Assembly (NCBI GenBank): GCA_021736785.1 | Contig: JAIPFF010000001.1 | Location: 1-64,000, forward strand | Length of the DNA stretch: 64,000 nt | Direction: 5' to 3' | DNA from: Thiohalocapsa sp. | GTDB lineage: Bacteria > Pseudomonadota > Gammaproteobacteria > Chromatiales > Chromatiaceae | Shown: piece after piece, positions 43,870 through 51,221 of the stretch | Layout: each line of letters begins with the position of its first letter | How positions within the stretch are numbered: the stretch's first letter is position 1 | Made by a program: the position numbers and the translations under genes | The notes under the pieces: generated by a model | Database searches by the model: none | The model's input: the letters and a program-made list of their open reading frames with translations, nothing else | Told to the model about the DNA's origin: nothing

Positions 43870-44909
43870 TCGTACAGCATGACGTCTGCGACGGCGCTGG
43901 CCCAATCGGCGAAGGCCGGCACGTCGAACAGGTCGTTGCCCACGGCACGGTGCAGATCCGACACCAGCATCACGCCCATCTCCCGCTGCGGGAAACGTCC
44001 GGCGTAGGCGAGGATATTACCGATCACGCGGTTGGCGTCGTCGCCGTCGCGGGAACGGATCGCGCGGCCCACAAGGGCCGCGGCGACGGCGTATTGGAGG
44101 TCGATCTCGCTCGGCACCGAGACGTCTTCGCCGTTGCAGATCGCGTCCAGGTCGGGCATCTCATCGAGGCTGTTGACGAATGCCGTTACCTCGATACCGG
44201 CCGCGGGGCCGACACAGGCCTGCAATGTGCCCTGCAGGAGCTCCGCCTCGTCATGGAACTTGCGCAGTGCCCTGTGCGCGAACTCCCAGGAGCGGGGTGA
44301 CGGGAAGGCCACCGGGTTATGGGCCGGGTCGAAGTCGAACAACAGCTCGGGGCGAAAGCGCAGGAAGCCGATGATGCGCTCGTCGATGCCGGTGGCGTAG
44401 GCCCAGGCGACCCAGTCATCGAGGTTGGTGTCGACCTCGAAGTGGGAGAATCGGTTGGCGAGCGGCGAGGGCATGCTATAGGTGACGCCCCGATCGCCTT
44501 GGCGATTGCCGGCGGCGAAGATGGCCCAATGGTCCGGAACCTCGTACTCGCCGAGCCGTCGGTCGAGGATAAGTTGGTACGCCGCCGCCGAGACCGCGGG
44601 CGGCGCAGACGTGATCTCGTCCAGGAACAAGACGCCGGCGACGCCGTGGCGCTCGACATCGGGCAGTATTGCCGGCACCGCCCACTCGACCCGCTGATCG
44701 ACCCGGAACGGGATACCGCGTAAGTCGCTCGGCTCCATCTGCGACAGCCGGATGTCGATCACCGGGGCTCGGTGGCGCTTGGCGATGTGCGCGACCATCT
44801 GCGACTTGCCGACGCCGGGCGGCCCCCACAGCATGACCGGTGTGTGATGGCCTTCTGCGGCACTGACGAACTCGCGGTCCAAGACACGTAGCAGCTGGGC
44901 TGGGCGCAT
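43866..44909 (-). CDS. MoxR-type AAA+ ATPase
   Basis: 347 residues. Seen: Walker A GPPGVGKS (29-36), Walker B GVLFLDEI (~92-99) with sensor-1 AAGNRQGDRG and the MoxR-like PSPLANRFSHFEVD arginine-finger region. Paired with and overlapping the VWA-type gene, so the two form a chaperone module. Start ATG 44909 follows AGGAG. Client unknown. Confidence 0.9.
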   Translation of the reverse strand: MRPAQLLRVLDREFVSAAEGHHTPVMLWGPPGVGKSQMVAHIAKRHRAPVIDIRLSQMEPSDLRGIPFRVDQRVEWAVPAILPDVERHGVAGVLFLDEITSAPPAVSAAAYQLILDRRLGEYEVPDHWAIFAAGNRQGDRGVTYSMPSPLANRFSHFEVDTNLDDWVAWAYATGIDERIIGFLRFRPELLFDFDPAHNPVAFPSPRSWEFAHRALRKFHDEAELLQGTLQACVGPAAGIEVTAFVNSLDEMPDLDAICNGEDVSVPSEIDLQYAVAAALVGRAIRSRDGDDANRVIGNILAYAGRFPQREMGVMLVSDLHRAVGNDLFDVPAFADWASAVADVMLYE

Positions 44910-45372
44910 CGTCGGCGGGACTCCTCGTGGTTGTTCTGACTTCGGTGCCGGTCAAGGCCGGCGGCGGCTGCGGCCGTGGGCTGCGCCCGTATTACGGGGA
45001 ACAATGGGATGCCCGTGGTCGTTAAACAAGCCCGCGGCGCGTGTCGCGCTCCACTGTGGCCGGCGCCGCGGGAGGCCGGATTTGTGCCGCAAGCAGCTGC
45101 CGGAGCCGCGCTCGGAGACAGCGCGAGCATGCACGGGCTGGCGCCCATTAGAAAAAAGCGGTATTCTTATGTGTTGTTCCGCCCGAGTGCGCCGGTCCGG
45201 TGACAGACGACGCGCAGGCGTTCGGGCCGTTGATCGATGGCCGCAGAAGCCCCGCAAGGCTGAACAATAACGGCCGATCGGATAGCGGCCGCGACAACAA
45301 CGTCACTGAATGAGCGCGAGAGACGCGAAAACCTGCTTCAGCAACCCGCAAGAATCGATCGGAGATGAGGAT
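44910..45372. other. intergenic region, no gene recognised
   Basis: 463 bases between the divergent MoxR gene and a 65-residue ORF. No supported gene; the AT-rich patch near 45145-45185 is the likely promoter area for the small gene. Confidence 0.5.
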
Positions 45373-45570
45373 ATGAACCAATTCTACTATGACGCCGTGA
45401 CCAAGATGGAGCAGCTCGGTGTCGACGACGAGTACATCCAGGGCTGGCAGTGCGGCTTCCTGCAGAACCCGAAACGCGAGGAGCAGCGTCTGACCGAGGC
45501 CTACGAGGCCGGTTATGCGGATGGCGAGGAGAAGACCACCGATAACTTCTCCAAGTGGGCCAAGAGTTGA
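45373..45570 (+). CDS. small conserved hypothetical protein
   Basis: 65 residues from ATG 45373 with GATGAGG upstream. Acidic and helical: NQFYYDAVTKMEQLGVDDEYIQGWQCGFL, then EEQRLTEAYEAGYADGEEKTTDNFSKW. The AYEAGYADG stretch resembles the AY-x-x-GY-x-x-G element of ribosome modulation factor, but the rest does not match RMF. I recall similar small proteins in sulfur-oxidising gammaproteobacteria without a known role. Followed by a terminator. Confidence 0.7.
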   Translation: MNQFYYDAVTKMEQLGVDDEYIQGWQCGFLQNPKREEQRLTEAYEAGYADGEEKTTDNFSKWAKS

Positions 45571-45650
45571 GGGCCATGAGCCCGAGCTGACGGGCCGGTC
45601 AACGGCCTCGCCTGCCGGAGTGTCGATCGGCTCGGGCAGGCTGCACGAGA

Positions 45651-45677
45651 AAGGGCGGGCGAACCCCGCCTTTTTTT
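45651..45677 (+). terminator. terminator after the 65-residue gene
   Basis: GGGCGGG-CGAA-CCCCGCC with a one-base bulge, followed by seven T. Confidence 0.8.
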
Positions 45678-45706
45678 ATGCCCGCCGTCGGCAGGTACAC
45701 TGTCGC

Positions 45707-45769
45707 GAGCCGAACGAGCCGAACGAGCCGAACGAGCCGAACGAGCCGAACGAGCCGAACGAGCCGAAC
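45707..45769. repeat. seven tandem copies of a 9-bp repeat
   Basis: GAGCCGAAC repeated seven times without spacers (63 bases). Minisatellite in a gene-free stretch. Confidence 0.95.
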
Positions 45770-45889
45770 GAGCTGCAGAATATGATTGCCGGCCGGGACG
45801 GCGCATCCATGCGCCGTTTGCCGCGCCGGTCTAGAAGGCGCGGCGCCGGGGCGCGCGCCGGGTCGATTCCCTGCATGCTGCTGAAGCTT

Positions 45890-45966
45890 TGAGCCCTGAG
45901 CCCTGAGCCCTGAGCCCGAAGCCCGAAGCCCGAAGCCCGAAGCCCGAAGCCCGAAGCCCGAAGCCC
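45890..45966. repeat. heptamer array: four TGAGCCC then seven GAAGCCC
   Basis: Eleven contiguous 7-bp units, the unit changing by two bases between the fourth and fifth copy. Shorter imperfect repeats (CCGACAC, TGACCAA) continue to ~46020, up to the start of the next gene. Confidence 0.95.
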
Positions 45967-46009
45967 GATGCGCTGTGGCCGACACCCGACACCCGACGCC
46001 CGATGACCA

Positions 46010-46984
46010 ATGACCAATGACCGATCCTCGATAACCGATGACGACGCGGCGGTCGCGTTTTCGTCCCCCTCCCGCACGGTTGCGGGCGACGGCGTTGCGC
46101 GTTTACGCGCGCTGTTGCAGCGCGACGGCTGCCTGATTATGCCTTGCTGCTTCGACGCGTTGTCGGCACGCCTGATCGAGCAGGCCGGCTTCCCGCTGAC
46201 GTTTATGAGTGGCTTTGGGGTCTCGGCCGCCCGCGCCGGCCTGCCCGACACGGGGCTGCTTTCGGTGGACGAGATGTTGGACCAGGGGCGCTCGATCTGC
46301 GACGCCGTGTCCATCCCCGTCATCGGCGACGGCGACACGGGGCACGGCAATCCGGCCAACGTTCGGCGTACGGTCGAGCGTTATGCCCGAGCCGGCTTTG
46401 CCGGCATCATGATCGAGGATCAGGTGTCGCCGAAGCGCTGCGGCCACACCGGCGTCAAGGAGGTGGTCGATCGCGCGGAGGCGGTGCGCCGCATCCGTGC
46501 CGCCGTCGATGCGCGCGACGCCGGCGGCGGTCCGATCATCGTTGCCCGCACCGACGCACGCAGCGCCCTTGACGCCGTTGCCGGCCCGCGGACTGCGATG
46601 GACGAGGCACTTTGGCGGATGCGGGCGTTCGCCGATCTCGGTGTCGACGTGTTGTTCTTGGAGGCGCCCCGCGACGAGACGGAGATGGAGCGTTTCTGCC
46701 GCGAAGTGCCCGGCGTTAAAATGGCGAATATGCTCGAGGAAGGCATCACCCCGATCCTGCCGCCCGAGCGACTCGCCGCGCTCGGTTATCGCATTGCCGC
46801 CTATCCGCTCACCCTGCTGGCTACGGCTGTCCACGCGATGCGCCATGCCTTGACCGAGCTCGCCGCCGGGCGGACGCCGACGCAGCGGGTCGATTTCGCG
46901 GCGCTGCGCGGGATCGTCGGCTTCGAGGCGTATGACGATTTGCTCGTCCGTTACTCGGACGACCCGCTCGGCCGGGGAGACTGA
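46010..46984 (+). CDS. isocitrate lyase/PEP mutase superfamily enzyme
   Basis: 324 residues. Seen: the (beta/alpha)8 landmarks of the family: MPCCFDALSARLIEQAGFP (~44-62), MSGFGVSAARAGLPDTGLL, Mg-binding DGDTGHGNPANV (~107-118), IEDQVSPKRCGH (~141-152) and ARTDAR. This pattern fits carboxyvinyl-carboxyphosphonate phosphorylmutase/oxaloacetate decarboxylase-like members; the KRCGH motif is shared with methylisocitrate lyases. Exact substrate cannot be set. The first ATG 46010 lies in the edge of a repeat array, and the first ~28 residues look non-native, but no better ATG/GTG exists before ARLRALL. Confidence 0.85.
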   Translation: MTNDRSSITDDDAAVAFSSPSRTVAGDGVARLRALLQRDGCLIMPCCFDALSARLIEQAGFPLTFMSGFGVSAARAGLPDTGLLSVDEMLDQGRSICDAVSIPVIGDGDTGHGNPANVRRTVERYARAGFAGIMIEDQVSPKRCGHTGVKEVVDRAEAVRRIRAAVDARDAGGGPIIVARTDARSALDAVAGPRTAMDEALWRMRAFADLGVDVLFLEAPRDETEMERFCREVPGVKMANMLEEGITPILPPERLAALGYRIAAYPLTLLATAVHAMRHALTELAAGRTPTQRVDFAALRGIVGFEAYDDLLVRYSDDPLGRGD

Positions 46985-47339
46985 TTGAAAGGCCATCCCG
47001 GCCAAAAGTCTGACGGAACGCGAAAACGCAGTTTTCGGGTTTCTCCATTTTCGCGCGCTTCGGCGCTTGAGCATGTCGGGGCGTGCCGCCCCGCACGTTA
47101 AGCGCTGAACGGTTCGGCGTTTACCCGGGCTGCGGCGGCGCCGGAAGAGGGCTGAATGCACGCCGCCGGCAACCTTGCCGCGCCGCGCGGGTCGAAGTTG
47201 CGACGGATGGTGCGCAAGCGCGCTCCGGCCGGCCTCGAATCCGGACCCGATGCCGACCCGAAATCCGGCCCGAGATGAAGATCGCCCCATGCTGCCCGGG
47301 CGACGGCCAAGACGTTCAATACAATCGGAGGAACGGCCG
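46985..47339. other. intergenic region
   Basis: 355 bases, no gene. Contains the hairpin CGAAAAC-GCA-GTTTTCG (47021-47037) shortly after the lyase stop and a second GGGGCG-TGC-CGCCCC hairpin near 47080; neither has a T-run. Confidence 0.5.
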
Positions 47340-47666
47340 ATGGCCGACAACAGTTATCTGAAGGACCTGATCCTTCTGCGCAACGATCCGAGCAAGGTCC
47401 CCGTCGTGCGCGAGGCCGCGGCGCGCGGTGAAGTGGACGCCCTGTATGCGATGGGGCTTATCTATGCCGAGGGTCGCGGTGTCGGTATCGACTTGGCCCA
47501 AGCCCACTACTGGCTATCGCTCGCCGTAGAACAGGGCGATCGGGATGCGGAACTGCTGCGCAATATCGTCGGCAGCCGGATGACGGACACCGAATACGCG
47601 GCGGCCAAGCGGCTGCGCGCGGGTGCGTCGCTGCAAATCGTCGGCGCGGGCGAGCCGGACGGTTGA
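47340..47666 (+). CDS. Sel1-like repeat protein
   Basis: 108 residues from ATG 47340 with CGGAGGA upstream. Soluble helical protein. Seen: a Sel1-type repeat VDALYAMGLIYAEGRGVGIDLAQAHYWLSLAVEQGDRDA (split here as two parts: ALYAMGLIYAEGRGV and AQAHYWLSLAVEQGD), flanked by partial repeats. Sel1 repeats mediate protein contacts; target unknown. Isolated gene. Confidence 0.8.
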   Translation: MADNSYLKDLILLRNDPSKVPVVREAAARGEVDALYAMGLIYAEGRGVGIDLAQAHYWLSLAVEQGDRDAELLRNIVGSRMTDTEYAAAKRLRAGASLQIVGAGEPDG

Positions 47667-47727
47667 GCGCCGATCGTTCGCTGCCCGGCGCAACGGTCGG
47701 CGCCGGCCAGCCCGCGCAGGCGACGGA

Positions 47728-48117
47728 TCAGGGCTGCAAGGCGGCGGCTACCCGGTCAAGTCGCTCCCGCACCTCGGCCGCGAGACCCGGTACCTGCGGG
47801 TTGTCTACCAGATCAAGCACCGTCAGCGGATCCATGAACAGCACGCTGACGCCGCCATCCTCGTCTTCGCGGACCACGACGTTGCAAGGCAGCAGCAGAC
47901 CGATATCGGGCTCGGCGCGGAGGGCTTGGTAGGCGTACTGCGGATTGCAGGCGCCGAGGATTCGATACGGGCGCTGGTCGACGCCGAGCTTGCTGCGCAG
48001 TGTGGCGCTGACGTCGATATCGCTGAGCACGCCGAAGCCCTCGGCCTTCAGCGCTTCGTGCACGCGGTCGATCGTTTCGTCGAAGCCGGTGTTTACTTTC
48101 GTGGAAAAGCCGTACAT
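47728..48117 (-). CDS. DUF302 family protein
   Basis: 129 residues, no signal peptide. Seen: the DUF302 pattern [30 protein letters not shown], then [13 protein letters not shown] and [10 protein letters not shown], with [13 protein letters not shown] near the C-terminus. Known: DUF302 proteins are dimeric alpha/beta proteins often near sulfur or redox genes; function unsettled. The cysteines of NPQ and LLPC motifs are conserved in the family. Confidence 0.9.
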   Translation of the reverse strand: MYGFSTKVNTGFDETIDRVHEALKAEGFGVLSDIDVSATLRSKLGVDQRPYRILGACNPQYAYQALRAEPDIGLLLPCNVVVREDEDGGVSVLFMDPLTVLDLVDNPQVPGLAAEVRERLDRVAAALQP

Positions 48118-48362
48118 CTTCAGACCTCCGGAGCGGGTGTGAAAAAGCGCGAGGGATCACGAGCTTCCCTGTGTCGGGCGCCGAGCAGGGCGCGCATTGC
48201 CCCGGTCCGTGCGCGTGGCGGCAGTCTGATCGGTCGCGGGAGGCTTTTCAACCCGAGCGCACCCGCGCGGCCGTATCGCGCTGTTATCGAAGGTTTGCGG
48301 CCCGCGCCCATATCCGAGGGAACGCCATCCGCGGGCGGTAAACGCCCTGTACGGACGACTGA

Positions 48363-48947
48363 ATGACCAGATCAACGCTGCTTTTATCGCTGATGATGTC
48401 CATGGCAAGCAACACGGGAGCCGGCTCGGACACGGGCCTGATCGACGACTTTTCATCCGCAGACGGTTCTTCCCGGACGGGTAGTCCGTGGCGCGTCGTC
48501 AGCGACCGAGTGATGGGCGGCGTGTCGGCCGCACGCATGGCTTACCGCAAGATCGATGGCCGCCCTGCGCTGTGCCTGAGCGGTGAGGTCAGCCTGGCGA
48601 ACAACGGCGGCTTCGTGCAAGTTACCCTGGACCTCGCTGCCGAGGGCGAATACTTCGATGCCGGGCGCTTCGACGGCCTGCGCTTGATCGTGCGCGGCAA
48701 CGGCGAGCGTTACAATGTCCACCTGAAAACCGCGGCGACATCGCTGCCGTGGCAGTCCTACCGCGCCGAGCTCGAGGCTGGCGGGGATTGGCGGGAGGTG
48801 CGCTTGCCGTTCGCTCGGTTCACGCCGCATCGCCTGGTGCCGGCGCTCGACACCCGAAGGCTCAAGCGCCTCGGCCTCGTTGCGATCGGCCGGGCGATGC
48901 AGGCGGATCTATGCGTTGCCGAGATCGCCTTTTACGCAGACGACTGA
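48363..48947 (+). CDS. CIA30 family protein
   Basis: 194 residues. N-terminal hydrophobic stretch (residues 5-20, LLLSLMMSMASN) looks like a signal peptide. Seen: CIA30 landmarks DDFSSADGSSRTGSPWRVVSDRVMGGVS, GEVSLANNGGFVQVTL, FDGLRLIVRGNGERYNVHLKT and WQSYRAE. Known: CIA30 is a complex I assembly factor in mitochondria; bacterial relatives form a galactose-binding-like beta sandwich of unknown role. Confidence 0.85.
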   Translation: MTRSTLLLSLMMSMASNTGAGSDTGLIDDFSSADGSSRTGSPWRVVSDRVMGGVSAARMAYRKIDGRPALCLSGEVSLANNGGFVQVTLDLAAEGEYFDAGRFDGLRLIVRGNGERYNVHLKTAATSLPWQSYRAELEAGGDWREVRLPFARFTPHRLVPALDTRRLKRLGLVAIGRAMQADLCVAEIAFYADD

Positions 48948-49176
48948 CGCCCGCTCCGCATCCTGCGACGTCCACCCCTCGACCGCCCTCGCGCATTCAG
49001 GCATCGACCTCGGTGCTGTTGTCGCCTTGCGCCTGCACCTGCCCGTGCCGTCTGCAGCTCGACGCTCGGGCGCCACGCAGGCGAAGGCCGCGCCGCGTCC
49101 GCGGCGCTGGCATTTGTGGCCGGGAGCGCTAAGTTAAAAGATGACATCAGCCGAAATCCGAGCGAGGAGGCTCATC

Positions 49177-49410
49177 ATGTACCTGAAACATCGTGATAAC
49201 GGAAGAATGGTCGAGGTCCTGGGTGTCGGCGACCTCTACAACCCCATGCACCAGTCGCTGATCGGGCGCTATCACTACGGCGAGGAACAGCAGGAGCCGG
49301 AGCGCTTCGACAAAAGCGCCTTGGTGTTCCTGTCGGACGAAGACCTGCCGCGCTGCTGGACCGATGTGCATTATCGGGACGCGGAGGCCCGCCACCACTA
49401 CGCTGACTGA
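49177..49410 (+). CDS. small conserved hypothetical protein
   Basis: 77 residues from ATG 49177, chosen for its GAGGAGG site rather than ATG 49141. Soluble; YLKHRDNGRMVEVLGVGDLYNP then GRYHYGEEQQEPERFDKSALVF and PRCWTDVHY. I recognise the type as a conserved acidic protein of sulfur bacteria but know no function. Divergent relationship: the next gene is convergent. Confidence 0.7.
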   Translation: MYLKHRDNGRMVEVLGVGDLYNPMHQSLIGRYHYGEEQQEPERFDKSALVFLSDEDLPRCWTDVHYRDAEARHHYAD

Positions 49411-49428
49411 GACCCCGCCCGTGGATGC

Positions 49429-50028
49429 TCAGGCAAGTTTCGGCGGCTCCCGATAGGGCGCGTGCGCGTAGTATTTGGGGCGCGAGTCCAAGCGCACATG
49501 CAGCCAGGCGACGCCGCCGCCCGCGGTGCCGAGCCAGATGGGCGCGGATCCCACGCGCCGGCGCATCGTGCGCCCGACCATGGCCCAAAGCCCCTGCTGG
49601 CGGTGCGCCGGGGCCAGCCGGGCGAAAGCGCCGAGGTGCGCGTAGGCATCCTCCGCACCCGCCGGCAACGGGACGATCATCAGCGCGTCGCCACCGAGGT
49701 TTTCGAACGCGACGGCGTCCGCCCCATTGCCGGCGGCATGCAGATGTGTCGCGAAAGGCGTCGGGTCCGGAGCCGTGTCGAGCTCCGGGCTATCCAGCAG
49801 CACGCATTCGAACGCTTGCTCGAGCGTCGCCGCCGTTACGGGCGGCGTTTCCCATTTGTAGGCCGCGTAGGGGGCCTCGGCCAGGGCTTCGCTGAAGCTC
49901 GCCCGAAAGTCCGCATCGTCGGTCAGTAACTCGATAAACGCCGCGTAGCTCAGTGCGCCCTGCTCATCCATAACGTGCAGTTTTAGCGCGCGGCCGCCGG
50001 CAAGCGGTTGAGTGGGAAACCGCCACAT
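49429..50028 (-). CDS. DUF6940-like protein
   Basis: 199 residues from ATG 50028 with AGGAG upstream; the frame continues 187 codons further but that part is arginine-rich shadow. Seen: LSYAAFIELLTDDADFRASF, PYAAYKWETPPVT, AFECVLLDSPEL, VAFENLGGDALMIVPLP, then GTAGGGVAWLHVRLDSRPKYY near the C-terminus. I match this to the uncharacterised DUF6940 family, also in cyanobacteria, from memory. Function unknown. Confidence 0.75.
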   Translation of the reverse strand: MWRFPTQPLAGGRALKLHVMDEQGALSYAAFIELLTDDADFRASFSEALAEAPYAAYKWETPPVTAATLEQAFECVLLDSPELDTAPDPTPFATHLHAAGNGADAVAFENLGGDALMIVPLPAGAEDAYAHLGAFARLAPAHRQQGLWAMVGRTMRRRVGSAPIWLGTAGGGVAWLHVRLDSRPKYYAHAPYREPPKLA

Positions 50029-50179
50029 AGTGCGCTCCTGTGTCGAAGTTCGGTCGAGGCCGGAATATCGGAGCCGGCATATCGGAGCCGGCATATCGAG
50101 ACCAAAATAGCGCGCCGGCTGCCGACGTGGGCCGATCGGACCGGATACCCCCGAATGGATCGGCCGGCGCCGTGGCGTG

Positions 50180-50875
50180 TCAGCGGATACGCAAGCGCGG
50201 CGTGCCGCCGAGGTTGGCGGGGCGCTCCGCGTGCAACTGCCGAGGGGTTGAGCGCGCCGGCGCGAGCATGTGCTCGGAGCGGCACTGTTGCAGCACCCAG
50301 TCGGTGACGCCTTCCTCTGCCAATGCGCGCGAGAGCCGGTCCAGGTAGGCGTCATCGTCGAGCCCCGGCGGCGGAGTGGTGCGCACCTCCAGCTCGACGT
50401 CGGCTGCAAGCAGACGGCGCAGGCTTTCCCATGCCGGCACGCCGGAGCCCGGCCTGCCCGTGACCGATGGGTAGTCTTCGGGTAATGCCTTGATGTCGAG
50501 GCCGACCCAATCGACCAACGGTACCAGCCGACCAAGGCGATCCGGATACGGGCCACCGGTATGTAGGCCGACCTTGAATCCGAGCCCACGCACGGCCTCG
50601 ACGGCTGCCGTCAGCGCCGCCTGTGCCGTCGGCTCGCCGCCGCTGAAGACCACCGCGTCGAGCAGGCCGCGCCGGTTTTCGAGGAAGGCGAGCACCTGAT
50701 CCCAATCGAGTATGTCGCCGTCAGTCTCCACCAGATGAGCGTTGTGGCAATAGCCGCAACGCCAGGGGCAGCCTCGGCAGTAGATCACGGCGGCCAGCTC
50801 GCCGGGGAAATCGACCGTCGTCAACGGAGTCAGGCCGCCGATGCGCAGAATGGTTTCGGGCGCGGTTGCTGTCAC
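50180..50875 (-). CDS. nrdG: anaerobic ribonucleotide reductase activating protein
   Basis: 231 residues from GTG 50875. Radical SAM enzyme that installs the glycyl radical on the anaerobic reductase. Seen: the cluster-binding CPWRCGYC (CxxxCxxC) near residue 40, GGEPTAQ SAM site and LHTGGPYPDRL. The start at GTG (VTATAPETILRIG) gives the family N-terminus; the ATG 50962 alternative adds an Arg-rich segment. Next to the split nrdD genes on the same strand, so likely one operon. Confidence 0.9.
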   Translation of the reverse strand: MTATAPETILRIGGLTPLTTVDFPGELAAVIYCRGCPWRCGYCHNAHLVETDGDILDWDQVLAFLENRRGLLDAVVFSGGEPTAQAALTAAVEAVRGLGFKVGLHTGGPYPDRLGRLVPLVDWVGLDIKALPEDYPSVTGRPGSGVPAWESLRRLLAADVELEVRTTPPPGLDDDAYLDRLSRALAEEGVTDWVLQQCRSEHMLAPARSTPRQLHAERPANLGGTPRLRIR

Positions 50876-50968
50876 GAGCGGGCGGATCGTCGTGTGCGAG
50901 GGGCGGCGGCCGCGCGGGCGGCAGGCGCGGCCCCGCGAGGTCCGGGCAGGCCGACCTGCCATCGCCGA

Positions 50969-51163
50969 TCAGGCCGCGGCACGGCGACGTCGGGCCTGAC
51001 TTTGCGAGCCGCTCGGCGCCTCGCGGAAATAGGTGCGCTCCGCGTGCTCCGAGCGCTTGCCGGCATTGAAGGCCGAGACCGGGCGGTGGTAGCCCATGAC
51101 GCGCGTCCAGACCTCGCACCGCGTGCGCTCTGCGTCGTCGAGGATGATGTCTTGGTTGGGCAT
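50969..51163 (-). CDS. separate glycyl-radical domain of class III ribonucleotide reductase
   Basis: 64 residues from ATG 51163, chosen over ATG 51208 because AGGAG lies 9 bases upstream of it. The sequence RTRCEVWTRVMGYHRPVSAFNAGKRSEHAERTYF (here split: TRVMGYHRPVSAFNAGK, then RSEHAERTYF) is what normally ends NrdD after its zinc site; Gly24 in RVMGY would hold the radical. It is in a different frame from nrdD and follows its stop by 58 bases. The tail (SQSQARRRRAAA) is basic. Interpretation as a functional separate subunit is inference; the alternative is a frameshift-split nrdD. Confidence 0.8.
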   Translation of the reverse strand: MPNQDIILDDAERTRCEVWTRVMGYHRPVSAFNAGKRSEHAERTYFREAPSGSQSQARRRRAAA

Positions 51164-51221
51164 GGAGAGTGCTCCTGTCTGTGTCTTGATAAGTGTCGTG
51201 TCGGTCATGCGGCAGCGCCGG

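Noticed and set aside
45707-45966. Possible CRISPR array
   Set aside because: The repeats are 7-9 bp and directly contiguous, with no spacers and no cas genes; they are minisatellites.
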